Assembly (NCBI GenBank): GCA_910589415.1
Contig: OU342630.1
Location: forward strand, 23,717,867 to 23,781,866
Length of the DNA stretch: 64,000 nucleotides
Source of the DNA: Malachius bipustulatus
Lineage: Eukaryota > Arthropoda > Insecta > Coleoptera > Melyridae
Direction of reading: 5' to 3'
Every line of letters starts with the position of its first letter. Position 1 is the stretch's first letter. The position numbers and the translations under genes are program-made. The notes beneath the pieces are model-generated. The model searched no databases. It was not told the DNA's origin and saw nothing but the letters and a program-made list of their open reading frames with translations. Positions 24,226-36,252 of the stretch are shown one piece after another.

Positions 24226-24235
24226 TTTGTTACAG
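24226..24235 (+). other. Splice acceptor of the DIPK1 exon
   Basis: TTTGTTACAG precedes TGC, the first codon that fits the family. This decides the exon start: translating from the preceding TTG would add intron sequence. Confidence 0.7.
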
Positions 24236-25306
24236 TGCAAATTATACGAGGAAAAAAAAGCTGTGGGATCTCTATGCGTTCCCTTATGTGTAACCAACGA
24301 GATCCAATCCTTAACTTGTCATTCTTTCAAAGGAACTAAAGATGCAGTTTTTAGTGCAGAATGGCATGGTACACGATTGGTTTTCAAATCTGCCTCAACT
24401 GATGTTCCTCCGATACACTGGTATGACAACGGTGACATTAAATATCCAACGGACAAAGAATTCAGAGCAATAATAAGTACACTTGTGAAAAAGAAATTAA
24501 ACTTCTCAATACCCCACGATACAGCAATTTACATCTCTCGTCTTAAGCCTACGATTGAAGAAAAAGACAGAGACAAGAGGCAACTTGAAATGGATAATGT
24601 ATGGGTTCTAATTCAAGACAACGAATATCTCTTATCGTATTTATTCGCCGAACAAGATATTTTCCCTCAACTGTTGGGTACTTGTGGACCATACTTTGCA
24701 GTGGAATATGTTGGTCCAATTTCCGATTCTTCTTCATTACTCTCCACCACAGACAGCAAAGAAGAATGGGGATACAAACTAAAAATATCCACGCTCATAA
24801 TGGCTTTCTTAGATGACCTAGAAAATTCTTTTCGTGATCAAATGCACTTGTGTGATATTAAGTTAGAACACTTCGGAATAGTTCATGATAAGAGTAAATT
24901 GAAATTTCTCGACCTAGTTCACGTTTTTCCTAAATCTACGGTAAATAAGATAATAAATCATGTAACGAAAAGCTGTGAAAACGACAATGAATGTGATTTT
25001 TATGACTGTCGCTCTAAATGTGATAAGGATGTCAATAAATGCAAAGGTGTTTTGAACACAAACCTTCAAATGGTTTGCGAGAAATTGTTTTTAGGTTGGA
25101 GAATGTCAAACACCCTTATAGTACCTGGGCTTTTAATATCACAGCACACGCCTTCACAATTAGCTAGTATTTTAAGACAGTGCGCAAATCCTGAAATTCA
25201 GGAGCTAATTGGTAGGGTAGCACCAAGCGAAGAAGTTAAAAATAGTTTAAGAAATGTTCTCAGTGAAGTTGAGAAATCAGTTAATGAAGACACTGAAGAA
25301 ATTTAA
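24236..25306 (+). CDS. DIPK1/FAM69 divergent protein kinase-like, last exon (partial gene)
   Basis: A 356-codon terminal exon, phase 0, following the acceptor TTTGTTACAG and ending in TAA at 25304. It starts CKLYEEKKAVGSLCVPLC. The Cys-rich start joining a kinase-like domain is characteristic of the FAM69 (DIPK1) family. Those are type II membrane proteins of the secretory pathway with a highly diverged kinase fold. Visible features, numbered from the exon start, are a strand with a candidate ATP-binding Lys (RLVFKSA, about 47-53), a hinge-like LGTCGPYFAVEYVG (147-160), a catalytic-loop-like DIKLEHFG (207-214), a DFG-like FLDLVHVF (224-231) and a Cys cluster (247-269). There is no ATG at the start. 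The membrane anchor and N-terminal exons lie upstream and were not found in the window. Enzyme activity is not established by the sequence. Confidence 0.85.
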   Translation, partial: CKLYEEKKAVGSLCVPLCVTNEIQSLTCHSFKGTKDAVFSAEWHGTRLVFKSASTDVPPIHWYDNGDIKYPTDKEFRAIISTLVKKKLNFSIPHDTAIYISRLKPTIEEKDRDKRQLEMDNVWVLIQDNEYLLSYLFAEQDIFPQLLGTCGPYFAVEYVGPISDSSSLLSTTDSKEEWGYKLKISTLIMAFLDDLENSFRDQMHLCDIKLEHFGIVHDKSKLKFLDLVHVFPKSTVNKIINHVTKSCENDNECDFYDCRSKCDKDVNKCKGVLNTNLQMVCEKLFLGWRMSNTLIVPGLLISQHTPSQLASILRQCANPEIQELIGRVAPSEEVKNSLRNVLSEVEKSVNEDTEEI

Positions 25307-25431
25307 TAATGCTATCAATATCTCAACTGTCGTTTTATTTAAAATGATTATTCTTTATACAAAATGCCAGTCGATTCTATGTAATATATACAGGGTGCTG
25401 CATAGGCAGAAGAAACAGCACATTTCATGTT

Positions 25432-25437
25432 AATAAA
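25432..25437 (+). terminator. Candidate polyadenylation signal of DIPK1
   Basis: AATAAA about 125 bases after the stop codon. It is the nearest canonical signal. Confidence 0.5.
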
Positions 25438-25568
25438 TTATTATTACTCTAATGATTTTACTTATTGTAGGTAGGTACAATGCGTTTCTGATTAATTGTA
25501 TGAGCCTTTTTTCTTACACTTACACGCAACTAATACTTATACATTAGTATAATTATTAGGTTTTAAGA

Positions 25569-25860
25569 ACGGTAGTAAGGGCTTTTCACAGATCGAAGAC
25601 AATTATTGTTTGGAGGAGCGCAGCGAGTACTCCAATTATTGTCTAAGATCTGTAACCCTTACCGTTGGACATGCTTATAACATTTCTTGCACGATCGGAA
25701 CAATTATAACTATTTTATGGTTAATAAATAGGTCCCCAATTTGTGATTTTTGAACTGTTCAAATACTTTTACTTATAGGTGCCGTTTAGACGTCAATAAC
25801 TGCAACCTACCGTCACGGAAACAAACACGGTAAACAGTCAAAAAAGACCGATCGTGCAAA
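25569..25860. repeat. Two adjacent hairpins
   Basis: At 25569-25668 GAACGGTAGTAAGGG and CAGATC pair with CTTACCGTT and GATCTG across about 100 bases. At 25689-25860 GCACGATCGG pairs with CCGATCGTGC. Both look like short non-coding foldback insertions in the gene's 3' flank. Confidence 0.45.
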
Positions 25861-26050
25861 ATTATTTCAAGTTCATAATTTTGTCTTTTGCCTATTAATA
25901 AAGAAAAAATAAATTCCCACAGCTACTGAGAGTTACCTACTTATAAAATTACTAAAGATGAACTTTTATTTTCTTTGAAAATTGTATACTTACAGGATCA
26001 TGATTTTTTTTTTTAGATTTTTCATCACTTTGTAAAGAAATTTAATACTA

Positions 26051-27310
26051 CAGTGGTGTCGCGCTAATCCGAAACAGCGGTAATCCGAATGATCCAGTAA
26101 TCCGGATCAAGTTCTTTCTCCCAATGTGTAGGTATGTTGTACTCCGAATTTCCCTTGATTCTCTAATCCGTACTAATTTATGGTACTCATCTATAATCCG
26201 AATTCACCTTGATTCTGTACTCTATAATCCGGATTTAACACGCACACATAGATGTACTCAATGCATGTGTACATATCAAATAACCACGCATTAGTTTACA
26301 TATAACGGCATGCACTTGTATATTATGTATTACATATGTATTGATTTTGCTTGATTGCTTCCGTAGCATCCTGTCTCGTCTTCTTAATGTTAACCAAAAC
26401 TGCATAGAGCACTCATCGGGGAACTCAGAGCTCCACAGTGCTGTGAAAATAAAAATTTCCAGGCTTCAAGTCGGTTCCGAAGAGTCTTACGCCACCCTGG
26501 CGGTCTCATAGGTGCGAATAAGGAAGTAAACAGGACAGCACCCGTTTCTATTTGACTTCTATTGCAGAGTTCGGTCCTTTGGAGAGCTGGAACTCAGGGG
26601 TGCTGTTGAGTAAATAACAGTTCCAAGGCGTTTTCGCAAGTTTAGCGGCGCGCTACACGCTTAGGGCGGTATAAACATACAAAGACTACCTAAATTAGCA
26701 GCACTCGTTCTTATTGAACCAATACTGCAACATCGGGGAACTCAGAACCCGACAGTGCTGTGAAAATAAAAAGAGTTCCAGGCTTCAAGTCGGTCCCGAA
26801 GCGTCTTACGCTACCCCGGCGGTCTCGTAGGTGCGAATAAGGAAGTAAAAAGGACAGCACCCGTTTCTATTTGACTTCTATTGCAGAGTTCAGTCCTTTG
26901 GAGAGCTGGAACTCAAGGGTGCTGTTGAGTAAATAACAGTTCCAAGGCGTATTCGCAAGTTTAGCGGCGCGCTACACGCTTAGGGCGGTATAAACATACA
27001 AAGACTACCTAAATTAGCAGCACTCGCTCTTATTCAACCAAAACTGCATAGAGCACTTATCGGGGAACTCAGTGAACTCAGAACTCCACAGTGCTGTGAA
27101 AATAAAAAGAGTTCCAGGCTTCAAGTCGGTCCCGAAGCGTCTTACGCCACCCTGCTCTTATAAATTCATTTGAACGAACGCACTTCTTACACTTTGTAAA
27201 ATATGGCACCAAAGTATACAAAAAGCCAACTAAATTTGGTTTGATAATCCGCATGATTTGATAATCCGGATCGCCTGTTTTAATTGATCCGGATTAGCGC
27301 GACACCACTG
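26051..27310. mobile_element. Pogo/Tigger-like non-autonomous DNA transposon
   Basis: Perfect ends CAGTGGTGTCGCGCTAATCC, inverted at 27310, with TA duplicated outside (26049-26050 and 27311-27312). This end sequence and the TA target are typical of pogo/Tigger elements. Both subterminal regions carry many TAATCCG or inverted copies, which may be transposase binding sites. The centre is a GC-richer tandem repeat. No transposase is present. Confidence 0.8.
26395..27160. repeat. Tandem repeat of ~320 bp inside the Tigger-like element
   Basis: About 2.3 copies, with starts near 26416, 26733 and 27060 marked by TCGGGGAACTCAG. Each full unit contains CAGTGCTGTGAAAATAAAAA, GGTGCGAATAAGGAAGTAAA and AGCGGCGCGCTACACGCTTA. 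It is noticeably GC-richer than its surroundings, so it may be captured sequence. No open frame spans it. Confidence 0.8.
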
Positions 27311-27602
27311 TATATGAAAAGTTAAGATAGTGGTAGCCGTTTTCCTCTATCTTGAGCCGTTTTCATTCTGCAGGGCCTTGAATTTTGCAAATCGCGATTT
27401 TTATCGAAGGTACCTACTCGCATGAAACTCTAACTGCATGTAAAAACAATACGTTTTGGATTTTTTTGAAGGACATCAAAATCACATTTTTGTCTGTTGT
27501 TATTTTTCTGTATAGGAAAAGAATTTTCTAAGTAGGTGTAGAGTTAATCGCCATACGTTTTTCTCTTGAATTGTTTTTTTTGGTACATAAGACAACAATA
27601 TA

Positions 27603-28186
27603 CAGGGTGGTCAGTAAATCGTGTATTCAATGCATGCAGTGATAATCATAATCATAATCACAGAATGAGTACCTACCTACTTAAGAGTAACTAATTTTCT
27701 TACCGCAGTGCTGTAAGTTCTTTTTCCACAGATATAAACATTGTTATAAAAATTAAAGTAGTAACACTTCATAACATTCAACGAATATGTTAAAAGTTCG
27801 GGTTAGATATTATTTAAATTAAAAATTTAAAAAAAAATTATATTTTAAAATGAATTTGAACGGTTGCCAAACTCAAAATCTCTTTCTGATTTAATGTTGT
27901 TATATGAAAAGAAAAGTATGTTGTTAATTTTTAACATTTTCAATTCCCTATAAAAGGTTTTATATAAAAAAAAAAATTGACAAATCATAATGGTATTTGT
28001 TCCAGAGATTATGGTAGACTGAATTACTCACTTATTTTTATCGTGGTTATTAAAATAATTATTAGCATCAAATTTGGATGAGGGAAGATTTGTAACTCGA
28101 AAACTAACTTTCAAGGTTTTCCTTAATTTTAATGCGCTCTTTAACACCACGTATTTGGAGTGTGAAGTTACCTATCGATCACCCTG
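27603..28186. repeat. Degraded inverted-repeat element, family N
   Basis: Ends are CAGGGTGGTCAGTAAATCG and an inverted CAGGGTGATCGATAGGTAAC. Inner sequence (GGATGAGGGAA, then TTTTAATG-C/G-GCTCT) recurs at 33640-33730. Non-coding. Confidence 0.45.
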
Positions 28187-28654
28187 TGTCACAAAATTGC
28201 GGATAATGATAGTTAACTAACGCCAATATTTGAATGGCTGACAATAATCGTGAGTTTTCATTTTTATTGCATCACCTAATGAAGCAACCTGTATGTTACA
28301 TATACCTATATTATTATACAGAGTGAGTTTGTTAAGCAGCGTCCCCCTTTTATCACGGAAATTGACAATGAGACTTCTGACGTTTTGAAACTACAATTGG
28401 GCTTAAATAAAATAGGTACTAAGTACAGTGATATAGTAGAGTACCTACCTGCCTAGTTGTTATAATATTAATACTACAATCATGTCAATAGTAATTTGTA
28501 CACCTAGGCACTCAAGTTGCAACTTTTCTCCTAATGTGAAATTTAGTTGCTTATCCTGGTTAAGTTAAACTTTAATTTTAATAGAAAATGAATTAAAAGC
28601 AAATGAACTTCAAATTCCATCAAGTAGTAATTATTTTTCCTTTCAATTATCATT
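28187..28654. other. Non-coding stretch
   Basis: AT-rich, no gene or clear repeat. A CAGAGTGAGTTTGTTAAGC phrase near 28319 resembles the start of a TA-type element, but no partner was found. Confidence 0.3.
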
Positions 28655-30117
28655 TGAAAAAAATGTTCAGAATCAACATTTAAGTCCGTATATTATCAAA
28701 TTTCAAAATCATAGGCCAACTTTGATCTTTTACATTTACTTTTATGTTTTATTTCACAAATCAAAGAATTTCCTTTTATAACAAAGACTACCATGGAAAA
28801 AACAAATTGTATCCATAGCAATAGAAATCTGTCAAAATTAACAGCCAATAATTATTTATTAAAAGTTAACTGTTTTTTTTTAACTGTCATCAACAAAAGT
28901 ACTGCTTTTCGTTTAATCAAGAGATTTCCCACAACAGGAAGCATTCATTACAAGAAGAAAGAAAAAAAAGCCGATGATGAAACCCAGGTGCTTTAAATTT
29001 ATTAGATGCAGGATGCAGATCCCAAAAAGTCACTCAGAAATCGAAGCATAAGTACAAACATAAGTAAAAACATTTACAAAGAATAATTCATAAAGCAAAC
29101 AGAATTCATCCATACAAAGTCAAATTTTGCCAAACTTATGAGGAAGGTGACGAATCAAGGCGACTTGTCTTTGGGGTAGCTACTTTTGGAAAACATAAAT
29201 TTTCAAAAACTAATATTTTTTTCTGTTGTAAGTACTTTCACTACAAACGGTGTTCCATCTTCCCGAAATTGTCGATATTTGAGTGAAGGCAATCCCGATT
29301 GCGTAAGAAAAGTGAATGTTTGGTGTGCTATGTCATATGTACTAAGAATCATCGAACCTTTATTTATTATTGGAGGAAGATTAAATCCACATACTTACTT
29401 GCAAATTCTACTCAGATTCATTGACGAGCTTTCTTTAAATATTGGACGGTCTCATTTCTTTCAACATAACGGCTGCCCTGTCCATTCCACACAAATGATT
29501 ACAAATTGGTCAGTTTCAGTTTGATGAAAGATGGTTTGAAAGGATGAGCTTGACAATAATTGATTTTTTTGTTTGGAGAAGGTTAAAACAAATAGTTTTT
29601 GGCAGTTTTTGGAGAATTCCGAAGTAGTATTGAAGAATGGGCAACTTTAGGAGAAGCCTTTACATTTAATCTGATGTTTTAACTAACATTTTTATCTAAT
29701 TATAACTGTTTAATGTTAAGTCAGTAACATGTAGTAATAATAATTTTGAAATGGTTTTATTCATAATAAAATTATGAATAAAACGTTTAAAATAAAATTA
29801 TTTGAGTTGTGAAAAATTAAATGTAAAAGATCAAAGCTGGACTGTGATTTTGAAATTTGGTATACGGACCTGAAATGTTGATTCTGAACAATTTTTTTCA
29901 AATAACATTTTGTCGTTTTTGTCACATAAAAGGCACTTTACTCCACAGAAAAACCATTTTTTTTTTGTAAATTTCCAAGGCATGCTTGATTTTTCAAGAC
30001 TAAAATTTTATTAGAAATTAGTCTTTAACTTAGCTGAACCCCAAAAAAAGAAAATTAAAATCGAAAGTTTTTTGTCTTTTATAAGAGTTATTGTTTCACC
30101 TATCCGGGGACACACGG
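28655..30117 (+). mobile_element. Transposase-bearing relative of family D, left end lost
   Basis: The right end (GGACACACGG next to TA) and right arm match the MITE at 6135-6884. The left arm is present from TTCAGAATCAACATTTAAG, but roughly the outer 220 bases are gone. Between the arms lies a decayed transposase reading in the plus direction. It abuts a family M fragment at 30118. Confidence 0.7.
28793..29524 (+). pseudogene. Decayed Tc1/mariner-like transposase
   Basis: The first part (28861-28996) reads a helix-turn-helix-like segment, VINKSTAFRLIKRFPTTGSI. The second (29186-29524) reads the catalytic region: VNVWCAMS, IIEPLFIIGGRLN, THFF-like SHFFQHNGCPVHSTQ. In active relatives the last motif normally has Asp before Gly; here it is Asn, and the frame is broken between the parts. 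So it is dead. Confidence 0.6.
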
Positions 30118-30470
30118 TATATGGCAATGAAAAAATTATCAAAAATTAATAAATGTTTTTGTCCACAACAACTAAAACATCTTGCTACTTTTATGTTTTT
30201 CATCATCAAATGCTTTTTTCTCGAAAATGCGGTTCACGTTAGAACTTTTGACCAGGAGCACCTCCTTTATGTAGAAAACATTGGCATTTTAAAATGCGTG
30301 TTCAAAAGACCAATTTTCCCAGTGTTGTAGAAATTAGCGACAGAAAAATCTCATACAACTCTAATATCTATGCCATTGCTATGGAAAAAAAGCGCTCAAA
30401 AAGTAAATAATATTATTGAAAAGTATACAAAAGCTGGATTATGTATCTAATGCTCACCTTCTCCTGTGTA
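30118..30470. repeat. Family M repeat, copy 3 (partial)
   Basis: AATGAAAAAATTATCAAAAA, then TTTTTGTCCACAACAA, match 1055-1390. The boundary with the preceding element at the TA (30118) suggests that element inserted into this copy. Confidence 0.5.
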
Positions 30471-30938
30471 TTGATCTCTTAATTTTATTTTGATTTAACC
30501 TAACCAGTCAGATAAATTGAAGATAAACAAAAAGATAGGTCTTGCCAACAATTTGAATAGGTAGGGATTTTTCTACCTACATCAAATGCCTACCTCGGTA
30601 AAATTTTACAGCAACCAGTGACTCAACATCTGTCTACACTACAATCTGTCTATATCGTGTTCTGTTCTGAAAATTTTGGAATTCCAGTGCTCTTCTTCTA
30701 GATGCTCTTCATCTTTTTAATATAGATTTTTTTTTCAAATATGAAATTCCTTGTAGCCTTGATTATGCATTCAGTATAAGTCGAAACAGATGATGGTCAA
30801 TTTTTACCATCATCATCATCTCATACTTGCAAAACTTTCAATACAGAATTTTCAATTTGATGTTCATGTCTAGCCTTGTCGGGTTAGCATATGACCATGC
30901 AAAAACTACAGACATAAATTTTATTGCTCATACCTTTA
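30471..30938. other. Non-coding stretch
   Basis: No gene is recognised. It contains a short CATCATCATCATC run near 30810. Confidence 0.3.
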
Positions 30939-30954
30939 GGGGGGGGGGGGGGGG
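30939..30954 (+). repeat. 16-base poly-G run
   Basis: Uninterrupted G run at the left edge of a large foldback. The mirrored edge near 38228 has only five C. It has probably expanded by slippage and may be inaccurate in length. Confidence 0.9.
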
Positions 30955-31243
30955 CAGGGTGTCACTGGTAGTCTAAATTCAAAATCGCGACCCAATTTCA
31001 CCCCGGCGTTAACCGCCATCTTGAATTTGACGAGTAATCGTTTCTGCTCAATAACTCGGCCATTTTCAACAAAAATGGTAAGGATTTGAGTTGTTGCAAA
31101 TTTAAAACTTTAGTCCCTACAATTTTTCTTGTAGGATCAATACCTATTTTTTTTAATTAAACGGGAAAAAAGTGTTAAAGTACCTATGATTATCCAATTA
31201 TCTCGTTTATTATTAACTTTAAACATAAATGTATAAGAATAAG

Positions 31244-31847
31244 GTTGTATAGGATTACATTTCCTACAATTTTGATTTCCACAACTTTTTTCCTATAACC
31301 AATATTTAAGGGTTCTATGCCTATGAAAAGCCTAACGGGACTACAAAAGACCAGCGTACCCTAAATGCCGACGTCACCGGCAAGTGGGCAATAAACAAAT
31401 AAGTCAGCTTGGCGTCCCTTCGAAATTTTTATAATTATTGTTAGCGTTTTTAATTGCTGTGAATTTACCCACTAATAATGTCTTATGATTAGCAATTTTC
31501 ACAAACTTAGGATTTTAATCTCAAATTCTAATAGCCCTGAAGAAGATTTAAATTAATAAATTCGAAATCTTGGCGTAGAAAAAAGAGTGTTCTTTACTTA
31601 AAACGACTGCATTCCCAAATAGTTCCTAATATCATTTAAAAAAAATTAATTAAATACATAAATTTTAAATAAAATACGCTGGGTCGAAGGGTCGCCAAGC
31701 TGACTTATTTGTTTCTTGCCCACTTGCCGGTTAGTCAAGGTCTAGGGTACGCTGGTTGCTTTTAGTACCATAGGCATAACCCTTAATATTGGTTCTATGA
31801 AAAAAGTCTTGGAAATCAAAATGGTAGGGAATGTAATCCTATACAAC
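31244..31847. repeat. Foldback P
   Basis: GTTGTATAGGATTACATT at the left mirrors AATGTAATCCTATACAAC at the right. Inner arms share GGGTACGCTGGT or its complement and AAGTCAGCTTGGCG. About 600 bp, non-coding. Confidence 0.65.
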
Positions 31848-31856
31848 TTTATTGTT

Positions 31857-32390
31857 TGCAATTATGCCAACGTGAATGGAGTCCCTGGAAACAATTTCAG
31901 CTCCGACCGTTGCCGTAAATGTGGTAACGAGAAAGAGACACCCGCTCATATTATAGGTAGCTGCAAGAGTAACACACTTCTTATCACCTCAAGACATCAT
32001 AAAGTGAAACACCATATTTCTCGATTGCTTAAAGAAAAAAATTTCGATTGCTATGAAGAGGTTTTTGCAATATGAAGATGGAGCAGGAAGGGAGCGTTTT
32101 AGTGACATAGTTGCATTTGATAAAAAATCAAATAACGCCTACATAATTGATCCAACCATACGTTTTAAACTAATAATTCAAATCAAGATTCTGATGTTCA
32201 ATTAGAGAAACAAAATATTTATGATGGTTGTGTGGAATATTATGTTTGGGGCTAGAGGATCAATTATTAGTAATACCTAATGTTTCAATTTTTTTTCGAA
32301 AAATTCAATTAAATAAAGATGAATTAATGATAATTTCGAGAAATATTCTAATTGATTCTCTACACATCATTCATCACCATATTTATGGTA
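31857..32390 (+). pseudogene. R2-like non-LTR retrotransposon C-terminal fragment
   Basis: Reads a C-x2-C-x8-H-x4-C knuckle (CRKCGNEKETPAHIIGSC), then RHHKVKHHISRLL. After a frameshift near 32070 it reads RFSDIVAFDKKSNNAYIIDP, then LEKQNIYD. A zinc knuckle followed by an Arg-His motif and an Asp-rich segment is the pattern of LINEs with a restriction-like endonuclease (R2/NeSL-type). Decay continues to about 32390. The clade is inferred by pattern only. Confidence 0.6.
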
Positions 32391-33370
32391 GATTTTATAA
32401 TATTTGTATTTATTAATTTTATTATTATTATCTTATACCTAAGACTGATTTGTATGCTGTGTATACAGGTGTCCGGAAATTATGCGCAAAAAATTAAGGG
32501 GGTGATTCTACTTGATGAAATATTGCCAAAAGTATCTATAATTTTTTTTTTCGAAAACTCACCAACAAGAAAGTTATAAGCCTCCAAAGTTGATTTTTTT
32601 TAAATCAATATTTTTTTATAACTTTTTTTCTAGTGTACGGATTTTCTTAAAATTTGACACACTTGCCACTGATGTTGCTTTACATCCTTGGTCCAAATTA
32701 GACTTGAATCCCTCGAAATCAAAAGGCCTTAACTGCCCTTGACCTTCAAAAAAGGCCTATAACTTTTTTCGCAATACTTTTTTCTGAGTTTTGAAGACGT
32801 GCAATTGAAGAACATGAAGAAATATCGGAAAAGGTCCTCTTTGTCTATCACGATAAAATGACCTGTTTCCGAGTAAAACCGTTGATTGAAAGAATAGGGA
32901 AGATACGCAACCTAATGTAAAATTGTGTGCTCGGTCGCTCGAGCTACCCTCTTTCCCCTTTATCCACATATCGGTTCATTTGAAGGTGCTGCCAGCCCCG
33001 CAGAGTGTGTTGAAATTATAGAACTATAGTGGAAGAGGGTGTTTATAGCCCCAACCGGTTTAACTTTTAACTTTTTATAGTAGGTCAGAGCTCCGGAGCG
33101 GTTCTTATTATTTTTATTTCCTGGATTTCATATTCATCTCCATCTCAATTCTCAATTTTCAAGCTTCTCTCAGCAACAAACAAATAATCACCATAAATCT
33201 TGCATTTACTATTATGGTATATGATATACCTAAGTAAGTACCTGTTTACTAAATTAACGATATGAATTTATGAAAATTTCGATAATTAATTAATAATACT
33301 TCTAATGAGTTATTTTTTCGAAAACAAAAGGTATCTTTTAACCGAACGCCATAAAAACAATAACAGCGGG

Positions 33371-33577
33371 TATTATAAAGGCTCATTAAGTTAACGGGCA
33401 GATTTCTGTGGTCATTTCTGAAGAAGGTATCGAGCCTAAGTGAAAATTTTTAAAATTTATCTATACTCGACATGAAAGTAATTACAAAAATGTTAATGAA
33501 AGTCATTCGACGTCGATAGTAGCTTCAAAAACGAGCACAGAAATCTGCCCGTTAGCCTAATGAGCCTTTATAAAATT
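33371..33577. mobile_element. Short foldback, family G copy 3
   Basis: Same ends (TATAAAGGCTCATTAAG) and about 205 bp as the two copies inside the giant palindrome, about 10-15% diverged from them. It shows the family is dispersed. Confidence 0.75.
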
Positions 33578-34609
33578 GGCTGTAAGGCTAGCAATATGAA
33601 GGAAATTGACTTCATATTGACTTCAATTGAAAAAATTACCTTTAAACTCGGATGAGGGAAACTCTGTAATTTGAAAATCAACCGTTGGATTCAAGTTTTT
33701 TTGTAGAATATCCTCAATTTTAATGGGCTCTAGATCGCCCTGTATTCGGAGTGCGCGAGTTACTGATTAGCCTGTACCTATAGGTACAGGGTCTTCAAAG
33801 TTAAGTCGGCACTATTGCTGACTTCATTATTTTTGGATCTACAAAATCGGTTAAATTAGCAAACTAGTAGGTATGTATAGTATTTTTTCCGCTGAATAAA
33901 GCAACAATGACAACAGAAAAACAATTGAACATCGTATTTTCGAGTTATGTCAAAAAGTTCTATTTTTTAAACGAGACACCCGGTATATTTTTGTGTTTTC
34001 ATATTTCCCGATAAAATCCAATAATGATAAATTAGTTAGTTTTTGAGTTGTAAACAAATAAAAATTGCAAGTTTTCGTTTTGAAAGCATGCAGTGTAGAG
34101 GTTACATCGGAAACGATTCAAGATCATCACCCTAAACAAAAAATTCATCCACATCATAGCAGTACCTACATAAAAAGTTAAAATAGGGCCACGTAAGCAA
34201 TTTTTCGATATAATGAGTCGTTTACGATCTATGCTGTTTTGAAAATGAAAAATTCCGATTTACATTTGTTTATAACTAGAGCTCTGATTATATGCAAAAT
34301 GCATATTTTTGCATATTTTGCATTTTTTATCCATTTTTCGCACGAAATGCATTTTTTTAGGAAACTTGCATATTTCTGCATATTTTGTTATTTTTGCCAC
34401 ATAAAATACTTATTTTGACAATAATTATTATTGGCGGATATACTAGAAAAAATATTATAATAAAAACCAAAAATAAGCTTAAAGTGAATCTTGTTGTGAT
34501 GGATTTTTCAATTTTTTTTTATTTAACTGTACCCTTTTGAAAGTGTTATTTACCTCCTAGGCCTATAATTACACGATATGGGGCACCTGGCTCGAGGCTG
34601 CTTTATTTT

Positions 34610-35160
34610 ATTTCGACCATTTAAATGAAATTCAGGAATTAATGTCGAAATTTGATGAAGATAGTTCCTCAGCAATTAGGAAAGCGAAAAAGATTTTAAG
34701 CAATAAGAAACTAGGCTAACATCTTAGTTTTATTAACAACTAAATATAAAATAATTGCGAACACAATTTCTAAGCTTGAAAAACAGGGTATACTTCGCTA
34801 AACGAGAATCTGTAAAACTAATAGAGAATTTAAAATTGGTAGTATAGATAGTGTACATGGACCTACTGCTCAATCAATAATAAAAAAAAAACTCAGTGAA
34901 ACATTAAGTAAAAATAGTGGGTTTAGTACTTTGACAGTGATTTTGAAAGTTTTAAATGGAGATTTTTCAAACGAGTTGACAATAATTGATCCTTTAATAA
35001 TTTTATTATTAAAATATGCTCCTATTACATCTGTTGATGTAGAATGCAGTTTTTCTGCATATAAACACATGGCAAGTGATAGAGATAGAAGACAATCATT
35101 TTAAGTGGAAAACTTGGAAAAACATTTAATTGTAAAGGTAAATAGTAATGTTTTTAGTAT
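34610..35160 (+). pseudogene. hAT transposase C-terminal remnant
   Basis: Two readable stretches in different frames. The first, GTWLEAALFYFDHLNEIQEL, is typical of the region before the dimerisation domain. The second, LLLKYAPITSVDVECSFSAY, with KHMASDRDRRQSF, is the conserved hAT C-terminal dimerisation segment. Stops and frameshifts show it is dead. The N-terminal zinc finger and catalytic part are missing. Confidence 0.75.
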
Positions 35161-35378
35161 TAATTGAATAATAATAATTGTAAACCAAATCTTTTATATG
35201 ATTTTATATACCTAAATAAAAATACAGTGTTATGTATGTACCTACTTTATACTTAAAAAACTTATTGAAAACAATAATTTATTGCATTTTTACTATTTTC
35301 CGTTAAATAAACATTTTGCATATGTTTTGCGTAGTTTGCATATTTTGTTGCATATTTGGTTGAAAAACCTTGCATATA

Positions 35379-36252
35379 CAGTGTGACCCATTTGTTCTTG
35401 AAACACCCTGTAGAATCTTAATTTATGGTGCGATTTTAGAGAAATTTCTTTTAAACCATTTTTATATAAAATAAACTATATTTTGGGAGCAAAAAGCGTC
35501 TCATTCCTACAAAATCCAAGGCCTACTAGATCAGTGTTTACTTGTAAAATCTCAAAAATTCATATTAGCGATTTTTTTAGAAAAAAACTGGGCACGCCAC
35601 GGGATTCACCAGCCCTCAAAACGGTACTGTACCAAATTTTATTGGAAATGTCAGAGTAATAAGGATCTTGCAGTTATTTTAGAAATTCATAATAGAACTC
35701 CGAATTTTCATTAATTCATTTGAAAAGGTCAAGAGAGACAAAATAGAAATTGTACGTCTAGTCGGTGATAATGTAGGTACGTTAATTTTTTAATTATAAT
35801 TTTTTATTATTTATTTATTTTTTTTATTTTGATTTGATTTTTTTTATTTTTACTTTTTTTTTACTTTTTTTAATTTTAATTTTTACTTATGATATAGCTT
35901 TTGACCTTTTTCAAATTAATTTATGAAAATTCGGAGCATTATTATGAATTTTTAAAATAACTACAAGATCCTTTTTACTCTGACATTTCCAATAAAATTT
36001 GGTACAGTACCGTTTTGAGGGCTGGTGAATCCCGTGGCGTGCCCAGTTTTTTTCTAAAAAAATCGATAATATGAATTTTTGAGATTTTACAAGTAAACAC
36101 TGATCTAGTAGGCCCTGGATTTTGTAGGAATGAGACGCTTTTTGCTCCCAAAATATAGTTTATCAAGCTCTATGGTTTAAAAGATTTTTTTTTTAAATCG
36201 CACCATAAATTAAGATTCTACAGGGTGTTTCAAGAACAAATGGGTCACACTG
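35379..36252. mobile_element. Near-perfect foldback (family T) inside the hAT
   Basis: Ends CAGTGTGACCCATTTGTTC and its inverse, with TA duplicated (35377-35378, 36253-36254). Positions sum to about 71631. Arms are about 360 bp and highly similar, with a T-rich loop of about 150 bp. The youngest layer of this nest. Non-coding. Confidence 0.85.

Noticed and set aside
24072..24293. Small open frame before the DIPK1 exon as its 5' coding part
   Set aside because: It is in another frame, crosses the splice acceptor, and does not resemble the family's N-terminus.
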